Positions 35,256 through 43,454 of a DNA stretch of 64,000 bases are shown here, piece after piece (the stretch's first letter is position 1; each line of letters begins with the position of its first letter). This DNA comes from Streptomyces sp. MMG1533. Lineage in GTDB: Bacteria > Actinomycetota > Actinomycetes > Streptomycetales > Streptomycetaceae. Made by a program: the position numbers and the translations under genes. The stretch spans positions 55,992 through 119,991 of the forward strand of contig NZ_LGDG01000247.1 of assembly GCF_001279775.1 (NCBI RefSeq). The letters are read 5' to 3'. Below the pieces are notes generated by a model. That model did no database searches and had not been told where the DNA came from. It worked only from the letters and a program-made list of their open reading frames with translations.

Positions 35256-35573
35256 GTGTCATCCGCTCGACGTTCGTTGCTGACCGCCACCGCCGCGGGG
35301 ACCCTTCTGGGCGCCCTGTGGTTCGTCCCCTCCGCCAACGCGACAGGGGACCAGCCGGCGAGAACGGAGCCGTCCGCGACCCCGACGTCGCAGGTCACAA
35401 CGCAGGCTCGGGTCACGTCCACGGACACCGGCAGCACGACCGGTGACGTCACCCGGCTCGCCGACACCGGCAGCTTCGACACCACGCCCTACATCGCCGG
35501 CGGGACCATCTGTCTGACGCTGGGTGCCGGGTTTGTCGTCTATTCGGTACGTCGCGAACGCCTCGGTTTTTGA
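35256..35573 (+). CDS. Small LAxTG surface protein (sortase E substrate)
   Basis: The 105-residue product has a signal peptide (LLTATAAGTLLGALWFVPSA), a Thr/Ser/Pro-rich middle, the sorting motif LADTG followed by SFD, a hydrophobic helix (IAGGTICLTLGAGFVVYSV) and a basic end RRER. This is the complete layout of a class E sortase substrate. The mature anchored part would be only about 45 residues, so it may be a spacer or a small wall protein rather than an enzyme. The start is GTG 35256 behind AAGGGGA. Confidence 0.8.
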   Translation: MSSARRSLLTATAAGTLLGALWFVPSANATGDQPARTEPSATPTSQVTTQARVTSTDTGSTTGDVTRLADTGSFDTTPYIAGGTICLTLGAGFVVYSVRRERLGF

Positions 35574-35615
35574 ACTCGCTTGACGCGTTCTTCAAGAAAC
35601 CTTCATAGTCCCCGC

Positions 35616-36392
35616 ATGAAGAGATCATCGGGCGCGCGCATGAGCGTCACGGTTGCCGTGAGCGTGCTGTCGCTCGCCCTTGTCACGGGCTGTTCCGACG
35701 ACGGGTCGGACGACTCCAAGGACTCCGCGAGCTCCGGGTCCGCCTCGTCCTCGTCGCCGACCACGGCCGCGAAGGCGTACAGCGCGGCGGAGCTGGAGAA
35801 GCTGCTGCTCGCGCAGGGCGAGATCAAGGGGTACAAGGTCACCTCCGGGGACGACACCCTGCCGGCTTCCAAGAGCGTGCTGAAGAACATCGACAAGGCC
35901 GAGTGCGAGCCCGTCGCCTACGCCATGGCCGCACTGCCGCCGGGCGACACGGACGCGAGCGCGAGCAACTCGGTCACCGAGGACGCCCCGACGGACGCCG
36001 CCTCCGAGGGCGACTTCGCCGAGGCCTTCAACCTCACCGGGACCTATGTGGGCCTCTCCTCGTACGAGGGCGACGGCGCGGAGAAGGCCTTCAAGGCGGT
36101 CTCCGACGGGATCACGGCCTGCTCCGGCGGATTCGGCTTCACCGCCGACGGCACGGCCACGAAGATCTCCAAGATCACCTCCGAGAAGGCCTCCGGCGCC
36201 GGTGACGAGTCGGTGGCGTTCGCCGTGGACTCCGGTGCGGACGGCGAGTCGGGCACCTTCCACACCGAGGTGGTGCGGCACGGCAGCACCATCGCCACGT
36301 ACTACTCGGTGAACTTCTCCTCGCTCACGACCGGCAAGGCGTACGACGTCCCGGCCGCCGTGATCGACGCGCAGGGCGCCAAGCTCAAGTGA
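35616..36392 (+). CDS. Putative lipoprotein, hypothetical
   Basis: The 258-residue protein has a lipoprotein signal (VAVSVLSLALVTGCSDDGSD) followed by a Ser/Asp-rich linker and a globular domain. That domain contains SAAELEKLLLAQGEIKGYKV, AMAALPPGDTDASASN and AFAVDSGADGESGTFHTEVV. This resembles surface lipoproteins of Streptomyces whose function is unknown. ATG 35616 is preferred over the in-frame start at 35580 because it leaves a normal signal length. It ends in a shared terminator with hutH. Confidence 0.8.
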   Translation: MKRSSGARMSVTVAVSVLSLALVTGCSDDGSDDSKDSASSGSASSSSPTTAAKAYSAAELEKLLLAQGEIKGYKVTSGDDTLPASKSVLKNIDKAECEPVAYAMAALPPGDTDASASNSVTEDAPTDAASEGDFAEAFNLTGTYVGLSSYEGDGAEKAFKAVSDGITACSGGFGFTADGTATKISKITSEKASGAGDESVAFAVDSGADGESGTFHTEVVRHGSTIATYYSVNFSSLTTGKAYDVPAAVIDAQGAKLK

Positions 36393-36401
36393 CCCACCCC
36401 C

Positions 36402-36435
36402 GGGGCCCCGTCGGTCAAAAGACCGGCAGGGCCCC
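36402..36435. terminator. Bidirectional terminator between lipoprotein gene and hutH
   Basis: A 15-bp stem with two imperfect pairs (GGGGCCCCGTCGGTC against GACCGGCAGGGCCCC) and an AAAA loop lies between two convergent genes. Confidence 0.85.
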
Positions 36436-36450
36436 GTTGTGCCTGCCTGC

Positions 36451-37995
36451 TTACTGCAGCGGTCCGGTGACCGTCTCCGCCGCCGTGACCAGGTGCCCGG
36501 CCCGCACGAAGGCGTCCGCCGCGGCGAGGTCGGGCGCGAGGAACCGGTCCGGACCCGGGCCCTCGACCCCTGCGGCCCGTACGGCGTCGATGACCGCCCG
36601 GGAGGCCGGCGCCGGGGTCAGCCCCTCGCGCAGTTCGACGGCGCGCGTGGCGGCGTACAGCTCGATGGCGACGACCCGGGTGAGGTTGTCGACGGCCGTG
36701 CGCAGCTTGCGGGCGGCCGACCAGCCCATGGAGACGTGGTCCTCCTGCATGGCGGAGGACGGGATCGAGTCCGCCGACGCCGGTACGGCGAGCCGCTTCA
36801 TCTCGCTGACCAGCGCGGCCTGCGTGTACTGGGCGATCATCAGCCCGGAGTCCACACCGGCGTCGTCGGCGAGGAACGGCGGCAGCCCGTGGCTGCGGTT
36901 CTTGTCGAGCAGCCGGTCGGTGCGGCGCTCGGCGATGGAGGCGAGGTCGGCGGCGGCGATGGCCAGGAAGTCGAGGACGTAGGCCACCGGGGCGCCGTGG
37001 AAGTTGCCGTTGGACTCCACGCGCCCGTCGGGCAGCACGACCGGGTTGTCGACGGCGGAGGCCAGCTCCCGTTCGGCGACGAGACGGGCGTGCGCCATGG
37101 TGTCGCGCCCCGCTCCCGCCACCTGCGGGGCGCAGCGCACGGAGTAGGCGTCCTGGACGCGGGGCGCGTCGTCCTGGTGGTGCCCGGTGAGCTCCGAACC
37201 CTTCAGTACGGCCAGCATGTTGGCGGCGCTGGCACCCTGCCCCGGGTGCGGGCGGATGGCGTGCAGCTCGGGGGCGAGGACCTTGTCGGTGCCGAGCAGG
37301 CCCTCCAGGGACAGGGCCGCGGTGATGTCGGCGGACTTGTAGAGGGTGTCGAGGTCGGCGAGGGCCATGACCAGCATGCCGAGCATGCCGTCGGTGCCGT
37401 TGAGAAGGGCGAGGCCCTCCTTCTCGCGCAGCTCGACGGGCGCGATGCCGTGCTCGGCCAGCAGCTCACCGGCGGGTCGTACGACCCCGTCCGGGCCCTC
37501 GGCGTCGCCCTCCCCCATGAGCGTGAGGGCGCAGTGGGACAGCGGGGCGAGGTCGCCTGAGCAGCCGAGGGAGCCGTACTCGTGGACGACCGGGGTGATG
37601 CCCGCGTTCAGGACGTCGGCCATGGTCTGCGCGACCTCGGGGCGTACGCCCGTGTGTCCCGAACAGAGGGTCTTGAGCCGCAGGAACATCAGGGCCCGTA
37701 CGACCTCCCGCTCGACCCGCGGCCCCATGCCGGCGGCGTGCGAGCGGACGATGTTGCGCTGCAGCCGGCCCCGCAGTTCCTGGCTGATGTGCCGGGTCGC
37801 GAGGGCGCCGAAGCCGGTGCTCACGCCGTAGACGGGTTCGGGCTTGGCCGCCAGCGCGTCCACGATGCCGCGGGCCGCGGCGAGGGCCGTGACCGCCTCC
37901 TCGGAGAGCTCGACCCGGGCGCCGGCGCGCGCCACGGCGAGGACGTCGGACGCGGTGACCCCGGACGTCCCCACCACCACAGTGTGCATATCCAT
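36451..37995 (-). CDS. hutH: Histidine ammonia-lyase
   Basis: The 514-residue enzyme deaminates histidine to urocanate, the first step of histidine breakdown in the cytosol. The text YGVSTGFGALATRHI, RNIVRSHAAGMG, KGSELTGHHQDDAPRVQDAYS and ESNGNFHGAPVAYVLDF matches HAL. The MIO prosthetic group forms from the tripeptide in GSLGCSGDLAPLSH near residue 142, which here is Cys-Ser-Gly instead of the usual Ala-Ser-Gly. As I recall, the Cys form is typical of Streptomyces HAL. The start is ATG 37995 or 37989, both without a strong ribosome site. No other hut gene is adjacent. Confidence 0.95.
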   Translation of the reverse strand: MDMHTVVVGTSGVTASDVLAVARAGARVELSEEAVTALAAARGIVDALAAKPEPVYGVSTGFGALATRHISQELRGRLQRNIVRSHAAGMGPRVEREVVRALMFLRLKTLCSGHTGVRPEVAQTMADVLNAGITPVVHEYGSLGCSGDLAPLSHCALTLMGEGDAEGPDGVVRPAGELLAEHGIAPVELREKEGLALLNGTDGMLGMLVMALADLDTLYKSADITAALSLEGLLGTDKVLAPELHAIRPHPGQGASAANMLAVLKGSELTGHHQDDAPRVQDAYSVRCAPQVAGAGRDTMAHARLVAERELASAVDNPVVLPDGRVESNGNFHGAPVAYVLDFLAIAAADLASIAERRTDRLLDKNRSHGLPPFLADDAGVDSGLMIAQYTQAALVSEMKRLAVPASADSIPSSAMQEDHVSMGWSAARKLRTAVDNLTRVVAIELYAATRAVELREGLTPAPASRAVIDAVRAAGVEGPGPDRFLAPDLAAADAFVRAGHLVTAAETVTGPLQ

Positions 37996-38071
37996 ATTCA
38001 GGAGCGTACGCAGTGAATTCAAGGATGTCACCAGTGGGGGCCGGGTTTGCCCCTTACCGATGGGTCACACT

Positions 38072-39223
38072 TCAGCCACGCCCACGGAAGCGGCGGCGCT
38101 CGGTGGCCGGCTGCTCGGCGGAGGGCTCGTCGGCCAGTCGTACGACGGGGTCGTCGGGGCCCTGCCGCCCGGCGACGACCGGCCGGGCGGCCCGCTCGGC
38201 CTTGGCCCGGTACTGGGCCGCGTCGGCGAGCCGGAACAATCGGCGGGCCGAGCCCACGGGCCCGATGGAGTCCCCGGTGGACGCGACCCCGCAGGCGACC
38301 CCTTCCCCCAGCTCCAACTCGGCCGCTCTCCGGCAGAGTTCGCCGGCCGCCCTGACGACCTCGTCGGCGGACGGTCCGACCGCGAGCAGACAGAACTCGT
38401 CACCGCCGAGGCGGGCGGCGAGGGCGCCGGGAAGCATGGCGCCGCAGAGGGAGAGGATCGACCCGAAGCGTTCCAGGAGGCGGTCGCCGACGGCGTGGCC
38501 GCGGGTGTCGTTGACGCGCTTGAGCCCGTTGAGGTCGCAGACGACGAGGCTGACGACCACGCCGTCCCTGCGGTGCCGCTCGACGGCCTCGTCCAGGCAG
38601 GCGTCGACGGCCCGGCGGTTGGCGAGACCGGTCAGCGCGTCGGTGAAGGCCAGCCGCCGCACCTCCTCCAGCCGCTCGGTCTGGGCGATGCCCGCGGCGA
38701 CGACGGAGGCCAGGACGGTGGCGAAGTCGGCGTCCTCGCGACCGAAGACGGGGGCGCCGACGGGCCGGGCGACATACAGCTCGCCCCAGGCCCGGCCGTG
38801 CAGCACGATCGGCGCGATGACGCAGCAACCGCGGCCCCGCCTGCGGAGTGCGGCGACGCGCTGATGGACGTAACCGGGGCGACGACCGGCGGCCGGGCCC
38901 TGAGCGGTCTCCACCCAGGCGTTGGGCTCGCCGCCCTCGGCCCACCGCTCGTGCAGGAACTCGGTGATCTCGGCGAACTGGTGCACGGGGTAGGCCTCGT
39001 CGCCGGGGAACTCCTCCTCGTCCTCGGCCCGCTCACCCACGTTCACGAGGACCCTGAGCCGCCCGAGCTCCCGCTCCCACACGGACAGCGCGGCGAAGCT
39101 CCCGCCCAGGGCCCGGTACGCCCCGTTCGCGGCAGCCCACCACACCTCCCGCGAGCTGTGCGCCACGGCCATACCCTGGGCCAACGCGACGACACCCGCG
39201 AGCCGACTGTCCTCACCCATCAC
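38072..39223 (-). CDS. GAF-GGDEF diguanylate cyclase
   Basis: The 383-residue protein has a GAF-like sensory domain (about residues 20-185, with CCVIAPIVLHGRAWGELYVA). A GGDEF domain follows at about 195-355: FTDALTGLANRRAVDACLDE, DLNGLKRVNDTRGHAVGD and the active site ARLGGDEFCLL. The catalytic GGDEF is intact, so it should make cyclic di-GMP, which controls development in Streptomyces through BldD. No RxxD allosteric site is seen at the usual spacing before GGDEF. The protein has no TM segment, so the signal is cytosolic. Confidence 0.92.
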   Translation of the reverse strand: MMGEDSRLAGVVALAQGMAVAHSSREVWWAAANGAYRALGGSFAALSVWERELGRLRVLVNVGERAEDEEEFPGDEAYPVHQFAEITEFLHERWAEGGEPNAWVETAQGPAAGRRPGYVHQRVAALRRRGRGCCVIAPIVLHGRAWGELYVARPVGAPVFGREDADFATVLASVVAAGIAQTERLEEVRRLAFTDALTGLANRRAVDACLDEAVERHRRDGVVVSLVVCDLNGLKRVNDTRGHAVGDRLLERFGSILSLCGAMLPGALAARLGGDEFCLLAVGPSADEVVRAAGELCRRAAELELGEGVACGVASTGDSIGPVGSARRLFRLADAAQYRAKAERAARPVVAGRQGPDDPVVRLADEPSAEQPATERRRFRGRG

Positions 39224-39339
39224 TCCAGGCTAGGGAGGTTTGGGAGGAATCGGGCGGTTGATGCGGCGGTGGGGTGACCGGGGATTCGGTGACCGTCGGT
39301 GGCGCCACACCCGGCACCGGTGCGGCCGCCGCCTGCGGC

Positions 39340-39412
39340 CGCCACCGGGGGCTCCGCCCAATCCGCCCCAGACCTCCGACCTGCGCTCACCCACCACCCG
39401 ACTCGGTCGGCC
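39340..39412 (+). repeat. Composite intergenic repeat, copy 1
   Basis: A hairpin-like GGGGGCTCCGCCC is followed about 30 bp later by ACCCACCACCCGACTCGG. The same pair recurs at 42389-42447 (inverted) and near 54960-55013. It lies in the 260-bp spacer between the enoyl-CoA hydratase stop and the GGDEF start. Confidence 0.7.
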
Positions 39413-39486
39413 AAAGAGGCGACCCGCGCCCTGGGGGCCGCCGTCAGGAACCCCGCCCCCGGCCCCCCGGCTGCAACCCCGGGTGC

Positions 39487-40287
39487 CTACTCCCCCGGCC
39501 AGGAAGGGCGCCGCTTCTCGTTGAACGCCGCCACCCCCTCCGCACGGTCCCCCGAAAACGCCACCGTCCGCCAAGCCGCGTCCTCGACCTCCAGCCCCGC
39601 CCGCAGATCCAGCCCCTGCCCGAGCCGCAGTGCCTTCTTCGCCGCCCGCAGCCCCACCGGCGAGTTCCCCGCGATGCGAGACGCCAGCGTCAACGCCTCC
39701 TCGCGGTCCCGCCCCTCCTCCACCAGCACATCCACAAGGCCCAGCGAGGCCGCCTCCCCGGCCTCCACCCTCCGGGCCGTGAAGATCAGCTCGGCCGCAC
39801 GGGCGGCCCCCACCCGCCGCGGCAGCAGTTGCGTACCGCCGCCTCCGGGAATCACGCCGACCGACACCTCCGGCAGCCCCACCACAGCCGTACGGTCCGC
39901 CACGATCAGATCGCAGGCGAGCGCCAGCTCGAAGCCGCCCCCGAGCGCGAACCCGTGCACGGCCGCGATCGTCGGCACCGGCAGCTCAAGGACCCCGGTG
40001 TACGCCCCGCGCGCCACCGGCCGCTGCCGCACCAGGTCCGCGTCGCTGAAGGAGTTCCGCTCCTTCAGGTCCGCCCCGACGCAGAAGGCCCGCTCATGGG
40101 TGGAGGTCACCACGACCACCCGCACCTCACGATCCGCACCGAGTGCCGCACACGCCCCGGCGAGCGACCGGGCCATCTCCGTCGAGACGGCGTTCATGGC
40201 CTTGGGCCGGTCCAGGGCCAGCTCCGCGACATGCCCCTCCGCATGCCGCCGTACCAGCACGAACTCCCCGAACCGCTCCTCGCCCAT
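39487..40287 (-). CDS. Enoyl-CoA hydratase/isomerase family protein
   Basis: The 266-residue crotonase-fold protein has the CoA-oxyanion loop THERAFCVGADLKERNSFSD and the block AAVHGFALGGGFELALACDL. The hydratase-type catalytic stretch LPEVSVGVIPGGGGTQLLPR follows, with Glu and Gly in the expected places. It would hydrate trans-2-enoyl-CoA in fatty-acid or amino-acid breakdown; the exact chain is unknown. ATG 40287 was chosen over 40317 because the family text starts there. Confidence 0.92.
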   Translation of the reverse strand: MGEERFGEFVLVRRHAEGHVAELALDRPKAMNAVSTEMARSLAGACAALGADREVRVVVVTSTHERAFCVGADLKERNSFSDADLVRQRPVARGAYTGVLELPVPTIAAVHGFALGGGFELALACDLIVADRTAVVGLPEVSVGVIPGGGGTQLLPRRVGAARAAELIFTARRVEAGEAASLGLVDVLVEEGRDREEALTLASRIAGNSPVGLRAAKKALRLGQGLDLRAGLEVEDAAWRTVAFSGDRAEGVAAFNEKRRPSWPGE

Positions 40288-40498
40288 GACAGCCTCCCGG
40301 TTAACGACGGTTAACACCCTTCGCTCCGATCATCGCAGCCGCGCCCCGCACAGGAAAGGGCAGGCCGGTTCCCGCAGTCGCGCCCGACACCCCGTTCGAG
40401 TGACATCCCGCCCAACTCCTGCCCCACCGCCCATGGGAGCGCATAACGTGCGTCCGCCACAGCGCACCGGGGGCGCGGGCGCAGGGGGAGGGATCGCG

Positions 40499-41140
40499 AT
40501 GACGACGACGCACACGCCGCCGGCGACGGAGAGAGACGGCACGGAGGGTGCGGCGTCCGTACAGCCGGAGTCGTACGGCATCGGAACCCGGCTCCGGAGT
40601 CCCCGCGGCCGGCACCGCCGACCCCGCCCCCGCAAGGTGCTGCTGGCGGCGGGAAGCCTCGCCCTGGCGGCGGGCGCACTGAGCCTCGTACGGCTGACCC
40701 CCGACACGGGCGTCGGCGGCCTCGGCACCGCGGAGGCCGAGCCTCGCTCGGGCCCGGAGGCCGGCACGGACCTGTCGACCGACGCCGCCGCCACCGTCGC
40801 GGCCGTCGTCCCCGCGGCGAGCCCGTCGGCGTCGACCGCCATGGGCGGTCCCAGCGCGCTGCCCACGCCGGGGGTGTCCGTCGTCCCCATCCCGGCCGCG
40901 GGGTCGTCCCAGCCGACGCCCACGACCGTCCCGCAGGCGCCGAACCCGACCGGCACGGCCACTCCCGGCAGCGCACCCCGGACCTCGACGTCCACCGGCA
41001 CGACCCCGCATCCCGCCCCGACACCCCCGCCGAGCAGGACCACGACTCCCCCGGCCCCGGACCAGCCCGGCCTGTGCGTGCCGGTCATCGGCGTGTGCGT
41101 GGATCCGCTCTCCGACCCGCTCTCCGCCCGGCACGACTGA
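40499..41140 (+). CDS. Pro/Thr/Ser-rich membrane-anchored or secreted protein
   Basis: The 213-residue protein has an N-terminal basic region (RGRHRRPRPRKV) and one hydrophobic segment (LLAAGSLALAAGALSLV, about residues 50-67). The exported part is a low-complexity Pro/Thr/Ser/Ala tail ending in LCVPVIGVCVDPLSD, whose two Cys could form a disulfide. No family function is known. ATG 40499 follows a GGGGGAGGG ribosome site. It converges on cya, 6 bp apart. Confidence 0.8.
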   Translation: MTTTHTPPATERDGTEGAASVQPESYGIGTRLRSPRGRHRRPRPRKVLLAAGSLALAAGALSLVRLTPDTGVGGLGTAEAEPRSGPEAGTDLSTDAAATVAAVVPAASPSASTAMGGPSALPTPGVSVVPIPAAGSSQPTPTTVPQAPNPTGTATPGSAPRTSTSTGTTPHPAPTPPPSRTTTPPAPDQPGLCVPVIGVCVDPLSDPLSARHD

Positions 41141-41146
41141 GGGGGA

Positions 41147-42277
41147 CTACGACTGCCCGCCCCGCCGCGTCAGCAGCCACGGCTCGACCACGCCGAGTCC
41201 GCGCACCGGCCGCTGCCACATCGGCTGCAGCGCGAAGCGGTACGTCGGCGGCTCCTCGCCCTCCTTCTCGGCGGTCGCCGCGGCCTCGGCCGCGTCCGCC
41301 TCGGAGGCCGGGGCCTCGCCGGTGCGGATCAGCTCCTCCGCGAAGGCGCTGTCAACGAGGACGGCGTCACGCGGGGCTATCGACGTCAGCCGGGAGGCGA
41401 GGTTCACCGTCGTACCGAAGACATCGCCCATTCGGGTGGCGACCGTGCCGAAGGCTATGCCGACGCGCAGCTCGGGCATGGTCTCGTCGTTGGCCATGGT
41501 CTCTATGAGACGGAGGGCGATCTCGGCGGCGACACCGGCGTCGTCCGCCGCGTACAGCACCTCGTCGCCGAGCGTCTTGACGAGCCGCCCGCCGCGCGCG
41601 GCGACCAGGTCCGCGGCGGTGGTCTCGAAGGCCTCGACGAGCTCGCCGAGTTCCTCCTCCTCCATACGGCGGGTCAGCCGCGTGAACCCGACGAGGTCGG
41701 CGAATCCGACGGCCAGGCGGCGGTCGACCATCTCCTCGTCGTCGGCGGTCTGCACGACCCGGCCGGCCGAGGCGGCGAGCTGGCGGCGCCAGACGTAGAC
41801 GAGGAACTCCTCCAGCTCGGGCAGGAGCAGCTCGATGATCGGGTACGTCACCTCGGTGCGGGTCATGCCGGGCTCGGGCGGCTCGGTCAGCCCCTCCAGG
41901 AACGAGTCGATCTGCCACTCCGCCAACCGGGCGGTGGTCTGCCCCGTGGACCGCGCCACCTGCACGGCCATCGCCTCGCTCAGCAGCCCCGCCTCCACGA
42001 GTCCGGAGAGCCGGCGCAGCGCGAGCACGTCGGCCTCCGTGAGCGCCTTGGCCTGCCCGATGTCGGCGAAGCCCATGGCCCGCCAGAAGCGGGTGGCCAG
42101 CTCCACGGAGACGCCCGCGCTACGGGCCGCCTGGAAGGGGGTGTAGCGCCGCTCGGCGCCCAGGATGAGCTGTTCGATGCGCAGGGCGAGTGGGTCCTCG
42201 CCCTCGCCGGACTCGGCGGCATCGGGGTCTGCCCGGCCGTCCGCGTCCGCGCCGGAGCCCGTGTCGTCGACGGTCAC
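41147..42277 (-). CDS. cya: Class III adenylate cyclase
   Basis: The 376-residue enzyme has an N-terminal autoregulatory helical domain (IEQLILGAERRYTPFQAARS, MGFADIGQAKALTEADV) like the pH-sensing domain of mycobacterial cyclases. A class III catalytic domain follows: VGFADLVGFTRLTR (metal Asp pair begins), GGRLVKTLGDEVLY, VGIAFGTVATRMGDVFG and TVNLASRLTS. It makes cAMP, which in Streptomyces affects germination and antibiotic production. No TM segment is present. This place beside birA and the acc genes agrees, from memory, with S. coelicolor cya. Confidence 0.92.
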   Translation of the reverse strand: MTVDDTGSGADADGRADPDAAESGEGEDPLALRIEQLILGAERRYTPFQAARSAGVSVELATRFWRAMGFADIGQAKALTEADVLALRRLSGLVEAGLLSEAMAVQVARSTGQTTARLAEWQIDSFLEGLTEPPEPGMTRTEVTYPIIELLLPELEEFLVYVWRRQLAASAGRVVQTADDEEMVDRRLAVGFADLVGFTRLTRRMEEEELGELVEAFETTAADLVAARGGRLVKTLGDEVLYAADDAGVAAEIALRLIETMANDETMPELRVGIAFGTVATRMGDVFGTTVNLASRLTSIAPRDAVLVDSAFAEELIRTGEAPASEADAAEAAATAEKEGEEPPTYRFALQPMWQRPVRGLGVVEPWLLTRRGGQS

Positions 42278-42388
42278 GCCTGCTGCCCTTCCGATCTGTC
42301 ACGGTCAGGTATCGACCGGCCTCAACTCTACGGCAGGTGTGCGCCAGCTCACTGGCGTGAGTTGGCGGGGGTGTGGCCGGCCTTTCGT

Positions 42389-42447
42389 CCGACCGAGACG
42401 GGTGATGGGTGGGCACAGGCCCGGGGGTCCGGGGGCGGAGCCCCCGG
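42389..42447 (-). repeat. Composite intergenic repeat, copy 2 (inverted)
   Basis: Read on the minus strand it contains GGGGGCTCCGCCCCCG, a short GGACCCCCGGGCC link, and a diverged ACCCATCACCCGTCTCGG. It shares the order and spacing of the copies near 39340 and 54960 and lies between birA and cya. The GC hairpin may also terminate birA transcription. Confidence 0.75.
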
Positions 42448-42483
42448 CACCACGCCCGCACCCACGCCGGGCAGCCGCACGGC

Positions 42484-43344
42484 TCAAGCCGGCCGTAGAT
42501 GCACGACGTCCCCCGCCCCCACGGGCTCCTGCACCCCGTCCGCGGTCGCCAGCACCAACCGCCCGTCCCCGTCGACCGCCACCGCCTCTCCCACCACCGA
42601 CCGGCCCCCGGGCAACTCCGCCCGCACCATCCTCCCCAGCGTCGCGCACCCCGCCGCGTACGTCTCCTGCAGCCCGCTCGCCGCCGGATCACCCCCGGCT
42701 GCCCGCCAGCGCCCGTACCAGTCCTCCAGTGACCGCAGCACCCCGCGCAGCAGCGGATCCCGGTCCGTGTTCACGGCTCCCGCCAGCGCCAGCGACCCGG
42801 CCTGCGGCACCGGCAGTTCGTCCGCGCGCAGGGTGACGTTGATGCCGATCCCGACGACCACCCCGTCGTCACCGGCCCGCTCGGCGAGGATGCCCCCGGC
42901 CTTGCGTTCCTCCCCGTCCACGGTCACCAGCAGGTCGTTGGGCCACTTGAGTGCCGTATCGACGCCCGCCACCCGCGACAGCCCCGTCGCCACCGCCACC
43001 CCGGTGAGCAGCGGCAGCCAGCCCCAGCGGGCCACCGGGATGTCACCCGGCTTCAGCAGGACGGAGAAGAACAGCCCGGAGCGGGCCGGTGCCGTCCACC
43101 GGCGGTCGAGGCGGCCGCGCCCGGCCGACTGCTCCTCCGCGACGAGGACCGCGCCCTCGGCCGCCTTGCCCTGCGCCGCCAGGGCCACCAGGTCGGCATT
43201 GGTGGAGCCGGTGTGCTGCACCACCTCGACCCCGGACCACAGCGCACCGTCCCGCACCAGCGCCCTGCGCAACGAGGCACCATTGAGCGGAGGACGGTCC
43301 AGGTCGGACCAACGGCTGTCGTCTGAGGCATCTCGCGGCGTCAT
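42484..43344 (-). CDS. birA: Biotin-[acetyl-CoA-carboxylase] ligase
   Basis: The 286-residue protein lacks the N-terminal DNA-binding wing of E. coli BirA, so it should be ligase only. Family motifs are HTGSTNADLVALAAQG, EEQSAGRGRLDRRW (biotinyl-AMP loop), TALKWPNDLLV and KAGGILAE; a small SH3-like C-terminal domain follows (VVGEAVAVDGDGRLVLA). It attaches biotin to the Lys in AMKM of the acyl-CoA carboxylase alpha subunit encoded about 5 kb away. It is divergent from pccB across 110 bp. Confidence 0.93.
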   Translation of the reverse strand: MTPRDASDDSRWSDLDRPPLNGASLRRALVRDGALWSGVEVVQHTGSTNADLVALAAQGKAAEGAVLVAEEQSAGRGRLDRRWTAPARSGLFFSVLLKPGDIPVARWGWLPLLTGVAVATGLSRVAGVDTALKWPNDLLVTVDGEERKAGGILAERAGDDGVVVGIGINVTLRADELPVPQAGSLALAGAVNTDRDPLLRGVLRSLEDWYGRWRAAGGDPAASGLQETYAAGCATLGRMVRAELPGGRSVVGEAVAVDGDGRLVLATADGVQEPVGAGDVVHLRPA

Positions 43345-43454
43345 GCAAGCCACCCTAGGTGTGGTAAACGCCGCACTGCTGATTAGCAGGCACCCCACTA
43401 CTCTACGGATGAGTAACCGTCCCCCCTTTTGAGCAGGCAGGGAGCCGCATCCCG

